DNA of 12,504 bases from NCBI GenBank assembly GCA_003645745.1, contig QNCH01000023.1, forward strand, positions 1 through 12,504. The letters are read 5' to 3'. This DNA comes from Candidatus Omnitrophota bacterium. Lineage in GTDB: Bacteria; Omnitrophota; Gorgyraeia; B26-G9. The notes under the pieces were generated by a model. That model was not told where the DNA came from. It saw only the letters and a program-made list of their open reading frames with translations, and ran no database searches. This document shows positions 1 through 6,981 of this stretch, piece after piece. The position numbers and the translations under genes were made by a program. Numbering within the stretch: position 1 is the stretch's first letter; each line of letters starts with the position of its first letter.

Positions 1-114
1 AGATTTAGAAAATATCTTGAAGATAAATATTCTTCATTGTTACGTCATTTTAGTAAAAACATTGTATTTATGAATGGATTAAGAAAAAAATTAGAATTAA
101 GAAAGGCTAAATAA
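1..114 (+). CDS. 3' end of an unrecognised gene (partial)
   Basis: An open frame enters from the left edge and stops at TAA 112-114, giving 37 residues that end in a basic, helical-looking tail (...LRKKLELRKAK). The piece is too short to assign to a family. It lies on the same strand as alaS. No intrinsic terminator reads in the + direction after it: the hairpin that follows has its T-run on the other strand. Its last codons overlap the predicted 3' end of a minus-strand RNA. RecX, a frequent upstream neighbour of alaS, was considered but nothing diagnostic is visible. Confidence 0.5.
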   Translation, partial: RFRKYLEDKYSSLLRHFSKNIVFMNGLRKKLELRKAK

Positions 115-171
115 AAAAAAGAGGCATTATCGCAGGACGAAACCCTTTGGATAGCCTCATATCGTGATTCT
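112..171 (-). ncRNA. Candidate small RNA of about 60 nt, minus strand
   Basis: The transcript is predicted from the promoter at 205-178 and the terminator-like end at 158-113. It would begin near 171 (5' GAATCACGATATGAGGC...), fold GAGGC (158-154) plus TATC (153-150) against GATA (131-128) plus GCCTC (125-121), and end in eight T. A small inner AGG/CCT hairpin fits in the loop. In an alternative fold, GATA/TATC closes a first hairpin whose loop GAGGC pairs with the 3' GCCTC as a pseudoknot, a topology that loosely recalls fluoride (crcB) aptamers, but the family's conserved AUAAAC is not present. No minus-strand gene follows in the visible 111 bases. No family is assigned. Confidence 0.4.
113..158 (-). 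terminator. Intrinsic terminator, minus strand
   Basis: On the minus strand, GAGGCTATC pairs with GATA-AT-GCCTC (a two-base bulge) and is followed immediately by eight T (120-113). The stem has a GC-rich base and the U-tract is in the right place for factor-independent termination. On the + strand the tract would be A, before the stem, so it should not end the upstream + gene. Confidence 0.55.
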
Positions 172-177
172 ATAATA

Positions 178-205
178 AATATACCATATTTGAGGTATTT
201 GTCAA
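178..205 (-). promoter_or_regulatory. Sigma70-type promoter on the minus strand
   Basis: Read on the minus strand, a perfect TTGACA (205 to 200) is followed after 16 bases by TATATT (183 to 178). Initiation would fall near 172-170, pointing away from alaS. The only thing downstream before the terminator at 158-113 is a short non-coding stretch, so this looks like the promoter of a small RNA. The TTGTCA read on the + strand at 199-204 overlaps the same -35 box. Confidence 0.55.
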
Positions 206-227
206 TAGGTTGCAAAAAAAATAAAAA
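199..227 (+). promoter_or_regulatory. Possible alaS promoter
   Basis: TTGTCA (199-204) is followed by 17 bases and TAAAAA (222-227). This would give alaS a leader of about 135 nt. The -10 box is weak in an A-rich stretch, and the -35 shares its bases with the minus-strand TTGACA. Offered only as the best plus-strand candidate in this gap. Confidence 0.25.
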
Positions 228-247
228 TTTAACAAGACATCCAGGTA

Positions 248-280
248 ATTTTATTCCGTGGCAAAGCCGTGCCATAAAAT
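248..280 (+). other. Hairpin in the alaS leader
   Basis: ATTTTAT (248-254) pairs with ATAAAAT (274-280). After a 2x2 internal loop, CGTGGC (257-262) pairs with GCCGTG (266-271) through four Watson-Crick and two G-U pairs, leaving an AAA triloop. The G-U pairs hold only when read as plus-strand RNA. CCGTG (256-260) can instead pair with CACGG (303-307), so two folds compete. No T-box sequence is present and there is no T-run. Function unknown. Confidence 0.45.
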
Positions 281-368
281 ATTTGATTTTCATGTTATGC
301 GTCACGGTGCAAGGCCTTATGAATTGCAAAGAATTTGGGTTTAATTTATCTAAAAAATCTAATTTATT

Positions 369-3065
369 ATGAAAAGTACAGAGATAAGAAATAAATTTTT
401 AAAATTTTTTGAAGAAAAGGGACACAAAATTGTACCGAGTGACTCTCTTGTGCCGAAAAATGATCCTTCTGTTTTGTTTACTTCTGCCGGGATGAATCAG
501 TTTAAAGAGCAATTTATGGGCAATCTTTGCGGGTTTAAGCGTGCGGTTAGTGTGCAAAAATGTTTACGTACCGCAGACTTAGAAAATGTTGGCAAAAGTT
601 TGCGCCACCATAGTTTTTTTGAAATGTTGGGTAATTTTTCTTTTGGAGATTATTTTAAACCTGAAGCAATTAAGTGGGCATGGGAATTTATTACCGGTGT
701 TTTGAATTTGCCTGAAAACAGATTATGGATAACTCTACATAAAGATGATTTTAAGGCTTATGAGATTTGGGTTAAAGAAATTGGCATAAATCCGAGGAGA
801 ATTATAAAATTAGGAGATAACGATAATTTTTGGCCGGCAAATGCTCCAAAACAAGGGCCAAATGGCCCATGCGGGCCGTGTTCAGAAATTTTTTATGACT
901 GGGGCGAAGAATTCGGCTGTAAGCGTCCTGATTGCAGCCCCGCGTGCAGCTGCGGAAGATTTACTGAAATTTGGAATCTTGTTTTTACTCAGTATGAACG
1001 GCAGACAGACGGTACGCTATTACCATTACCAAACAAAAATATAGATACAGGCATGGGGCTTGAACGCATTGCCAGTGTAATGCAGAATGTGCGTTCAAAT
1101 TATCAGACTGATTTATTTGTGCCGATTTTATCTGCAATAGGAGAAAATTTAGCCAGAGATAATATTTCTTCTGAGCAGGGCTGGATGCAGACAAAAGCAA
1201 GGGCAGTCGCAGATCATATGCGCGCTGCTGTTTTTGCCATCGCTGATGGTGTTGTCCCGTGTAATGAAAAACAGGGATATGTAATTCGTAAACTAATTCG
1301 CAGATCTGTGGTTTATTTGAAGCAGATCGGGGTTAAAAAGCCTTTTTGTTATAAATTAGTTTATAGTATTGCGCAGATTATGCAGGATCATTATCCTGAG
1401 ACTCAGCAAAAGCATGAGTTTATCTCAGGGGTAATAAAAAATGAAGAAGATTTATTCTGGAAAATAATTAAAGAGCGTTCTCCTCAGGCTGAGGTGGAGT
1501 TTAAAACATTGCTTGCAGGACTGGAGAATAAAAAAAATAGCGATAAAGCACAGATTACTGATCTGATTACTAAGGCGGCATTTATTCAGTATGACACCTA
1601 TGGTGTGCCGCTTGAGATCAGCAAAGCAATTGTGCAGCGTATTAGCAATAGTCATATAGAAATATCTGATCTTGAATTTGAAAAGCAAATGGAGTCACAG
1701 AGGAGCCGTTCACGCGGCAATACTATGATTAGCAATGAAATTTTTGTTAAAACCGCTGGCACAATTTTGCAGGGGATAGTAAGTGAATTTAGGGGGTATG
1801 AACACCTTGAATGCAGTTCAAATGTTTTGGCGATTTTAAAAGATGACACTCTGGTAAATACAGCTTGTAAAGGTGAAAAAGTTGAAATTGTAATTGCGCA
1901 AACTCCTTTTTACGCGGAATCAGGCGGACAAGACGGCGATAGGGGAGAATTTGTTAATGATTTTTTTTTAGCCGAAATTGTTGATACTAAAAAAGTTGGA
2001 CAGGCAATACTACATAGCGCGTTAATTAAAAAGGGGATATTAAAAAGTTCTGACAAAGTTACAGCTAAAGTTGATTTTCAGAAAAGGGCAAATACAGCAA
2101 GAAATCATACAGCAACTCATCTTTTGCAATATGCTTTAAGGAAAAAGTTAGGAAAGCATATTCAGCAATCAGGTTCTTATGTTTGTGCGGAAAAACTGCG
2201 TTTTGATTTTACGCATTTAAGTTCCCTTGGGCAGGATACACTTAAAGACATAGAGTTGATTGTTAACCAGTGTGTCTGGCAGAATTTGCCTGTAGAAACA
2301 AAAATTATGGATATTAACCAGGCGAAAGCTGCCGGGGCATTGGCTTTTTTTCAGGAAAAGTATGGAGAGAATGTGCGTATGGTATGCATTGGAGATTGTT
2401 CTAAAGAATTATGCGGTGGAACTCATATTCATAATACAGGAGAAATTGGATTTTTTAAGATTACTACGGAAAGTTCTATTGCCCAGGGAGTGCGCAGGAT
2501 TGAGGGAGTAACAGCCATGAAAGCGTTAGACGTAGTTCAGCATAATAAGTTTTTGCTGAATAGTTTAAATTCAATTTTAAAAACAAGTTCTGATAAAGTA
2601 GTTGATGCCGCACAGAAGCTTGTTTTAGAGGTTAAGGCACAGGAAAATGAATTGCAAAAATTAAAGCAGAGTTTGCTTTTGCAGGAAACAGAAAACTTGA
2701 TTAACAATGCTTGCAGTGTAGAAGGGATCAATTTAGTTATTGCGGAGATAAAAGGCTTGCAAATGGATGGTTTGCGCAGAATATGTGATCTGGTAAAAAA
2801 TAAGTTAGAGCCGGTAATTTGTGTATTAGGCGCTTGTTTTCAGAATAAAGGCTTTTTAGTTCTGGGGATAAGCTCTTCTTTATGCGATCAGGGTTTGGAC
2901 GCGGTAAAGATGATCAAGAAGTTTACTGCTTTAACAGGTGGCGGCGGAGGGGGGAAAAAAGAATTGGCTCAGGCAGGCACAAAGGATATCCCTGCTTTTA
3001 AAAATGTTATTGTTAATGCTAATGAAATTATTCAGGATTTTTTAAAACAAGTGGAGTTATCATAA
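369..3065 (+). CDS. alaS: Alanine-tRNA ligase (alanyl-tRNA synthetase)
   Basis: Class II synthetase that charges tRNA-Ala with alanine in the cytosol and clears mischarged Ser/Gly-tRNA. It has 898 residues, slightly longer than the usual 870-880. The start (MKSTEIRNKFLKFFEEKGH) matches the family N-terminus. The catalytic domain shows GPNGPCGPCSEI (about 163-175) and the motif-3 segment TGMGLERI (about 226-233). The editing-domain zinc site is H580xxxH584 plus C682xxxH686 (CGGTH). The C-Ala domain carries the glycine-rich stretch near 857-862 followed by KKELAQAG. A cysteine cluster, C184/C189/C193/C195, sits before GRFTEIWNLVF; some bacterial AlaRS have a similar insert, which could bind metal. 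There is no clear Shine-Dalgarno ahead of ATG 369. The stop abuts the hisD start. Confidence 0.98.
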   Translation: MKSTEIRNKFLKFFEEKGHKIVPSDSLVPKNDPSVLFTSAGMNQFKEQFMGNLCGFKRAVSVQKCLRTADLENVGKSLRHHSFFEMLGNFSFGDYFKPEAIKWAWEFITGVLNLPENRLWITLHKDDFKAYEIWVKEIGINPRRIIKLGDNDNFWPANAPKQGPNGPCGPCSEIFYDWGEEFGCKRPDCSPACSCGRFTEIWNLVFTQYERQTDGTLLPLPNKNIDTGMGLERIASVMQNVRSNYQTDLFVPILSAIGENLARDNISSEQGWMQTKARAVADHMRAAVFAIADGVVPCNEKQGYVIRKLIRRSVVYLKQIGVKKPFCYKLVYSIAQIMQDHYPETQQKHEFISGVIKNEEDLFWKIIKERSPQAEVEFKTLLAGLENKKNSDKAQITDLITKAAFIQYDTYGVPLEISKAIVQRISNSHIEISDLEFEKQMESQRSRSRGNTMISNEIFVKTAGTILQGIVSEFRGYEHLECSSNVLAILKDDTLVNTACKGEKVEIVIAQTPFYAESGGQDGDRGEFVNDFFLAEIVDTKKVGQAILHSALIKKGILKSSDKVTAKVDFQKRANTARNHTATHLLQYALRKKLGKHIQQSGSYVCAEKLRFDFTHLSSLGQDTLKDIELIVNQCVWQNLPVETKIMDINQAKAAGALAFFQEKYGENVRMVCIGDCSKELCGGTHIHNTGEIGFFKITTESSIAQGVRRIEGVTAMKALDVVQHNKFLLNSLNSILKTSSDKVVDAAQKLVLEVKAQENELQKLKQSLLLQETENLINNACSVEGINLVIAEIKGLQMDGLRRICDLVKNKLEPVICVLGACFQNKGFLVLGISSSLCDQGLDAVKMIKKFTALTGGGGGGKKELAQAGTKDIPAFKNVIVNANEIIQDFLKQVELS

Positions 3066-4286
3066 ATGCGGGCAATTAGATTTTCAGGAAATATGTTGGA
3101 AAAAATTTATGGCAGAATTTCAACGCGTAAAATTAGAATTAAAAAAACAGTAGAAAAAATTCTTCAGGATGTTTATTTGCATAGAGACGAAGCATTGCTT
3201 GGATATACAAAAAAATTTGACGGAGCTACTCTAAATTTACGCCAGATTCAAGCTGGAGAAGCAGAGACAAACGCTGCTTATCAAAATATTGACGCTGAAT
3301 TTATTTCCAGTTTAAAAATTGCGATTAATAATATTACTGGTTTTTATAAAAAACAGGTTAAAAAATCATGGAAAACAAAACGGGAAGATGGTGTTGTTTT
3401 TGGTGAGATAATCAGGCCGATTGAAAAACTTGGTGTTTATGTGCCTGGGGGTACAGCGCCGTTAGTTTCTTCTGTTTATATGAGTGTACTGCCGGCAAAA
3501 GTTGCTGGTGTAGACGAGATTTATTTGTGTACACCGCCAAATAAACAAGGAGAGATAAATCCATATATTTTAGCTGTGGCAAATATGCTTGAAGTAAACG
3601 CGGTTTTTAAAATAGGCGGGGCGCAGGCAATTGCGGGTATGGCTTTTGGCACAAAGATTGTGCCAAAAGTGGATAAGATTGTAGGGCCTGGCAATGAATA
3701 TGTAACTGAAGCCAAAAGGCAGGTGTTTGGTTACTGTGATATTGATATGCTGGCTGGGCCTAGTGAGGTTGTAGTAATTGCTAATAATTTCGCGAATCCG
3801 GATTATGTAATTGCTGATTTACAGGCACAGTCTGAGCATTCAATGGGTATTTCTATTTTAATTACCACTTCAAAAAAATTAGCGCGTATTGTGCGCAAGA
3901 AAGTTGACAGCGGTTATCTGATTATGGTCAAAAATCTTGAACAAGCTGCGGTTGTGGCAAATAAAATCGCGCCGGAACATTTAGAACTGATCGTAAAACA
4001 ACCGAATAAAGTGCTAAAAAATATAAAAAATGCTGGAGCAGTATTTATTGGGCCGCATTCTCCAGTTGTTATCGGCGATTATATTGCCGGGCCAAGCCAT
4101 GTGCTTCCTACTTCAGGCACAGCGCGGTTTTTTTCCGGTTTGGGAGTGGACAGCTTTCTCAAAAGCACACATTTAATTGATTATTCTAAAAAAGCCCTGG
4201 AAAGAGTTAAACCAGCGGTTGAAAAAATTGCTGAGATAGAAGGGATGAAAAAACATATAGATTCTTTAAAAGCGCGGTTTGTTTAA
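3066..4286 (+). CDS. hisD: Histidinol dehydrogenase
   Basis: Zinc- and NAD-dependent enzyme that oxidises L-histidinol through the aldehyde to L-histidine, the last step of the pathway. Signatures include PIEKLGVYVPGG, VDKIVGPGNEYV and DIDMLAGPSEV. Zinc ligands correspond to Q255, H258 (QSEHS), D338 (GDYIAGPSH) and H397; the catalytic pair is E304-H305 (APEHLEL). It has 406 residues against the usual 420-435. The deficit is mainly one in-frame loss of about 18 residues between H258 and E304, where the family normally has an ALPR-type helix. All catalytic residues remain, so activity is expected. ATG 3066 follows the alaS stop with no gap; GTGGAG at 3051-3056 inside alaS is the likely ribosome site, implying translational coupling. 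Confidence 0.96.
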   Translation: MRAIRFSGNMLEKIYGRISTRKIRIKKTVEKILQDVYLHRDEALLGYTKKFDGATLNLRQIQAGEAETNAAYQNIDAEFISSLKIAINNITGFYKKQVKKSWKTKREDGVVFGEIIRPIEKLGVYVPGGTAPLVSSVYMSVLPAKVAGVDEIYLCTPPNKQGEINPYILAVANMLEVNAVFKIGGAQAIAGMAFGTKIVPKVDKIVGPGNEYVTEAKRQVFGYCDIDMLAGPSEVVVIANNFANPDYVIADLQAQSEHSMGISILITTSKKLARIVRKKVDSGYLIMVKNLEQAAVVANKIAPEHLELIVKQPNKVLKNIKNAGAVFIGPHSPVVIGDYIAGPSHVLPTSGTARFFSGLGVDSFLKSTHLIDYSKKALERVKPAVEKIAEIEGMKKHIDSLKARFV

Positions 4287-4303
4287 GAGCAAAAGGAGGA
4301 ATT

Positions 4304-4927
4304 ATGACAGATAAAAAAAGAAGCGCGGAAATTAAAAGAAAAACAAGGGAAGTTGATATTAGCGGAAATTTAGTTGTAGACGGAGAGGGCAAGACAAAAT
4401 TAACAACGGAGTTTGCCTTTTTAAACCATATGCTTGATCTTTTTGCTTTTCACGGTTTTTTTGATCTGGATTTAAATGTTGTTAGTGACTTAACCCACCA
4501 TGGCATTGAAGATATTGGCATTGCGATAGGAAATGCTTTGTCTAAGGCAATCAGCCCTGGTTTAGGCATTAAACGTTATGGTTTTGCTTATGTGCCAATG
4601 GATGAAACTTTAGCGCGTGTGTCAATAGATATAAGCGGCAGGCCTTTAGTGCGTATAGAAGAATCTCTGTCAAATGTAGAAAATCCGCATAAAATAAAAC
4701 CTCTTACAGGTAAAGAAAAATTTGACTTTGACGAGTTAAACCATTTTTTTGCAGGATTAACTCAACATGCTAAGATAACCCTGCATATAGATTATCGTTA
4801 TGATGGGGATACTCACCATCTTTGTGAAGCTATCTTTAAAGCATTAGGTATTGCGTTTGATAGAGCAACAATGATTGACTCGCGCAGGAAAGAAATTACT
4901 TCGACAAAAGGAATTCTGGATTTTTAA
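4304..4927 (+). CDS. hisB: Imidazoleglycerol-phosphate dehydratase
   Basis: Dehydrates imidazole-glycerol-phosphate to imidazole-acetol-phosphate using manganese. It has 207 residues, the size of the monofunctional enzyme, with no phosphatase domain fused. The two metal-binding motifs of the internally duplicated fold are visible: HHGIEDIGI and DTHHLCEAIFKALG. The family's N-terminal R-x-T-(K/R)-E region appears as RKTREVDI and the C-terminus as STKGIL. FLNHML replaces the more usual FLDHML. A strong Shine-Dalgarno (AAAGGAGGA, 4292-4300) fixes ATG 4304, 17 bases after hisD. Confidence 0.96.
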   Translation: MTDKKRSAEIKRKTREVDISGNLVVDGEGKTKLTTEFAFLNHMLDLFAFHGFFDLDLNVVSDLTHHGIEDIGIAIGNALSKAISPGLGIKRYGFAYVPMDETLARVSIDISGRPLVRIEESLSNVENPHKIKPLTGKEKFDFDELNHFFAGLTQHAKITLHIDYRYDGDTHHLCEAIFKALGIAFDRATMIDSRRKEITSTKGILDF

Positions 4928-4929
4928 TT

Positions 4930-5688
4930 ATGCTTATAATTCCAGCAATTGATCTCAAAGACGGAAAAGTTGTACGGCTTGTGCAGGGAGAATATGGACA
5001 GAAAAAAGTTTATTCTGATTCTGCTGTGTCTGTTGCCAAACAATGGGAAGCTCAGGGCGCGGAAATTATTCATATTGTTGATTTAGATGGAGCAGTGCGC
5101 GGAGGGCTAAAAAATATCGCGGTTGTTCAGGAAGTTAAAGCTAATCTAAGCGTAAAAGTACACTTTGGCGGCGGGGTAAGAAGTGTAGATGACCTTAAAA
5201 TTTTATTTGACGCTGGAGTACACAAGGTTATTATTGGCACGAAAATTTTTAGTAGTCATAATTTTTTGCAGGAAATTGTCAGGTATGATAAATTATTGTT
5301 AAAGAGGATTATTGTAAGTATTGACGCTAAAAGTTCGGATAAAAAAAATTATTTTGTCCAGCATACAGGATGGACAAAATCAACAGCGCTTACAGCAGTG
5401 GAAGCTTTAAAACAAATGCGGGATACTGGTATTGAGATGGCAGTGGTTACTGATATTATGCAGGATGGTATGCTTTCCGGGCCTAATTTTGTGTTTATAG
5501 AAAAAGTGTTAAAAAATTCATGTTTGCAGATTATTGCTTCAGGCGGTATTACTGATCTGGCAGATATTAAAAAATTAAATGATTTATCTCTAAAGTATAA
5601 GCATCTTTATGGCGCAATTATTGGCAAAGCTTTGTATGAAGGAAAAATTAATCTTAAGGAGGCAATAAGTAATGCAAAACAAACCTGA
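4930..5688 (+). CDS. hisA: ProFAR isomerase (phosphoribosyl-formimino-AICAR-phosphate isomerase)
   Basis: TIM-barrel enzyme performing the Amadori-type isomerisation of ProFAR to PRFAR. It has 252 residues, a normal size. MLIIPAIDLKDGKVVRLVQG carries the N-terminal catalytic Asp (D8); the second is D132 in IVSIDAK. Phosphate-binding motifs are FGGGVRS at the end of the N-terminal half barrel and ASGGI in the C-terminal half. The PAIDLKDG and VRLVQG pattern separates it from the paralogue HisF, which begins with a PCLDVKDGRVVKG-type motif. It starts two bases after hisB with no obvious Shine-Dalgarno, and its end overlaps hisI by 17 bases. No hisH lies before it and no hisF after it. Confidence 0.95.
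   Translation: MLIIPAIDLKDGKVVRLVQGEYGQKKVYSDSAVSVAKQWEAQGAEIIHIVDLDGAVRGGLKNIAVVQEVKANLSVKVHFGGGVRSVDDLKILFDAGVHKVIIGTKIFSSHNFLQEIVRYDKLLLKRIIVSIDAKSSDKKNYFVQHTGWTKSTALTAVEALKQMRDTGIEMAVVTDIMQDGMLSGPNFVFIEKVLKNSCLQIIASGGITDLADIKKLNDLSLKYKHLYGAIIGKALYEGKINLKEAISNAKQT
5656..5662 (+). promoter_or_regulatory. Ribosome binding site of hisI, inside hisA
   Basis: AAGGAGG lies nine bases before ATG 5672 and decides that start over the ATG at 5690 just after the hisA stop. The overlap implies coupled translation of hisA and hisI. Confidence 0.75.
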
Positions 5689-6040
5689 AATGAAGAAAAT
5701 GTGTATGCAGGATACAGAAATTTTGGATAAATTAAAATATAATCAGCAGGGTTTAATTCCCGCGATTGTCCAGGATTATAAAAATGGCGATGTATTGATG
5801 TTAGCATATATGAATAAAGATTCTTTGCAAAAAACAATTGATACAGGGCTTGCCACTTATTGGTCAAGATCAAGAAAATGCTATTGGGTTAAAGGTGAAA
5901 CTTCCGGCCATTTCCAGAAAATACAGCAAATATATTTTGATTGTGATTATGATACTTTACTGCTTAAAATTGAACAAATAGGAGCTGCTTGCCATACAGG
6001 CCAGAGATCTTGTTTTTACCGAAAACTATTAAAGGATTAA
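5672..6040 (+). CDS. hisI: Phosphoribosyl-AMP cyclohydrolase
   Basis: Opens the purine ring of PR-AMP to give ProFAR, the substrate of HisA, using zinc and magnesium. It has 122 residues, so this is the stand-alone enzyme without the HisE pyrophosphohydrolase domain found in HisIE fusions. Seen motifs are GDVLMLAYMN, ATYWSRSRKCYWVKGETSG, FDCDYDTLLL (metal-binding Asp and Cys) and GAACHTGQRSCFY (zinc Cys and His). The first 25 or so residues are not conserved-looking; translation could in principle begin at the internal Met codons near 5690, but the good Shine-Dalgarno supports 5672. It overlaps hisA in a different frame. Confidence 0.95.
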   Translation: MQNKPEMKKMCMQDTEILDKLKYNQQGLIPAIVQDYKNGDVLMLAYMNKDSLQKTIDTGLATYWSRSRKCYWVKGETSGHFQKIQQIYFDCDYDTLLLKIEQIGAACHTGQRSCFYRKLLKD

Positions 6041-6049
6041 TTCGCAATA

Positions 6050-6817
6050 ATGCTGCTTGCAATTGATATCGGAAATACAAATATTACCTTTGGCATAAAA
6101 CAAATAAATTGCGCGTTTGATGTATGGAGCTTGCCTACTAAGGGAATTGGGCAAAAGGATATCTTTAGCTCTCAGATTAAAAAAGCGTTTACGCGGTATT
6201 TTGCGCGCGCGAATGAAGTCAAAGAAATTGTTATTTGTTCGGTTGTGCCTTCTGTTGAATTAAGATTAAAAGCAATCTGCTTAAAAATTTTTACAAAAGC
6301 GAAAGTATTTATTTTAACTCAGGATATTAGTATCCCGGTAAAAAATAAATATCAGTTTCCTGAGCAGGTAGGAACTGACAGATTAGCAAACGCGTTAAGC
6401 GTGATTTATAACTACCAAACTCCGGCAATAATTGTTGATTTCGGCACCGCAATTACAGTGGATGTTGTCTCAGGACAAAAAGAGTATCTTGGCGGAGTAA
6501 TTACTCCTGGGATAAATATGTCCCTATCTGTTTTATCTGAAAAAACAGCTTTGCTTCCAGCTTTAAAAATAAAAAAACCCGGTAAAGTTTTAGGCAGAGA
6601 TACCAAAAATTCAATTTTAAACGGAGTTATTTATGGAAGCGCGTTTATGATTGATAAATTTATTTTGTCTTTTAAAGCAATGTTAAAGCAAGAGGCAGTT
6701 GTTCTTGCTACTGGAGGCAATTTAAAATTAATGCAAAAATTTTGTCAGCAAATAAATATTTATGATCCTTGTTTGACATTAAAAGGTATAGAAAAAGCTT
6801 ATATTTTATCAAAATAA
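6050..6817 (+). CDS. coaX: Type III pantothenate kinase
   Basis: Phosphorylates pantothenate to 4'-phosphopantothenate, the first step of coenzyme A synthesis; the family needs a monovalent cation and is not feedback-inhibited by CoA. It has 255 residues, the standard length. The ASKHA-fold phosphate motif DIGNTN (residues 6-11), VGTDRLANA (about 106-114), VDFGTAITVD (from about residue 129) and GGVITPG are all present. It follows hisI by nine bases, so it is probably the last gene of the alaS-his unit. AAAGGA at 6031-6036 is a weak, somewhat distant ribosome site. A CoA role next to histidine genes has no evident pathway link. Confidence 0.93.
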   Translation: MLLAIDIGNTNITFGIKQINCAFDVWSLPTKGIGQKDIFSSQIKKAFTRYFARANEVKEIVICSVVPSVELRLKAICLKIFTKAKVFILTQDISIPVKNKYQFPEQVGTDRLANALSVIYNYQTPAIIVDFGTAITVDVVSGQKEYLGGVITPGINMSLSVLSEKTALLPALKIKKPGKVLGRDTKNSILNGVIYGSAFMIDKFILSFKAMLKQEAVVLATGGNLKLMQKFCQQINIYDPCLTLKGIEKAYILSK

Positions 6818-6832
6818 AGAGTATATCCAGTC

Positions 6833-6860
6833 AATTAGTTAGAAAAGTGCTAATTTTTTT
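6833..6860 (+). terminator. Weak intrinsic terminator after coaX
   Basis: AATTAG (6833-6838) pairs with CTAATT (6850-6855), and the T-run continues to 6860. The stem is AT-rich, so termination may be partial. A second AT-only inverted repeat, GAAAAAT/ATTTTTC, follows at 6861-6879. Confidence 0.4.
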
Positions 6861-6892
6861 GAAAAATACCTAATTTTTCCTTAAAATAAACC

Positions 6893-6921
6893 TTGATTTC
6901 ATTTAATAAATATGTTAAATT
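6893..6921 (+). promoter_or_regulatory. groESL promoter
   Basis: TTGATT (6893-6898) is followed by 17 bases and TAAATT (6916-6921). Transcription would begin near 6928, placing the CIRCE operator in the first transcribed bases, the usual arrangement for HrcA-controlled chaperonin operons. Confidence 0.5.
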
Positions 6922-6936
6922 CTGTTTAAGTAGTTT

Positions 6937-6963
6937 TTAGCACTCCTCGGGTGAGAGTGCTGA
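6937..6963 (+). promoter_or_regulatory. CIRCE operator (HrcA binding site)
   Basis: TTAGCACTC, nine spacer bases, then GAGTGCTGA. This matches the CIRCE consensus TTAGCACTC-N9-GAGTGCTAA at 17 of 18 arm positions. HrcA bound here represses groESL and releases it on heat or misfolding stress. hrcA itself is not in the window. Confidence 0.95.
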
Positions 6964-6973
6964 TAAAAAGTAG

Positions 6974-6981
6974 AAAGGAGG
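6974..6981 (+). promoter_or_regulatory. Ribosome binding site that fixes the groES start
   Basis: AAAGGAGG lies eight bases before ATG 6990. An upstream in-frame GTG at 6951 falls inside the CIRCE operator and would add 13 basic residues foreign to GroES, so 6990 is the start. Confidence 0.9.

Noticed and set aside
45..329. Minus-strand frame of 94 codons
   Set aside because: It crosses the promoter, the terminator and the tail of the plus-strand gene, has no Shine-Dalgarno, and looks like random AT-rich translation.
115..368. T-box leader or c-di-GMP (GEMM) riboswitch ahead of alaS
   Set aside because: The T-box sequence AGGGUGGNACCGCG is absent. GCAAAGCC-like words occur at 261-268 but the rest of the GEMM core and its tetraloop-receptor arrangement are not there.
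190..372. Possible 60-codon plus-strand gene between the upstream gene and alaS
   Set aside because: No ribosome site, no recognisable composition, it runs into alaS in the last bases, and the region is better explained by promoters and hairpins.
4930..5688. HisF instead of HisA
   Set aside because: The N-terminus PAIDLKDGKVVRLVQG is the HisA form; HisF has a PCLDVKDGRVVKG-type start.
6847..6853. Second CIRCE half-site (GTGCTAA) upstream of groES
   Set aside because: No matching left arm at the required spacing; it is part of the weak coaX terminator hairpin.
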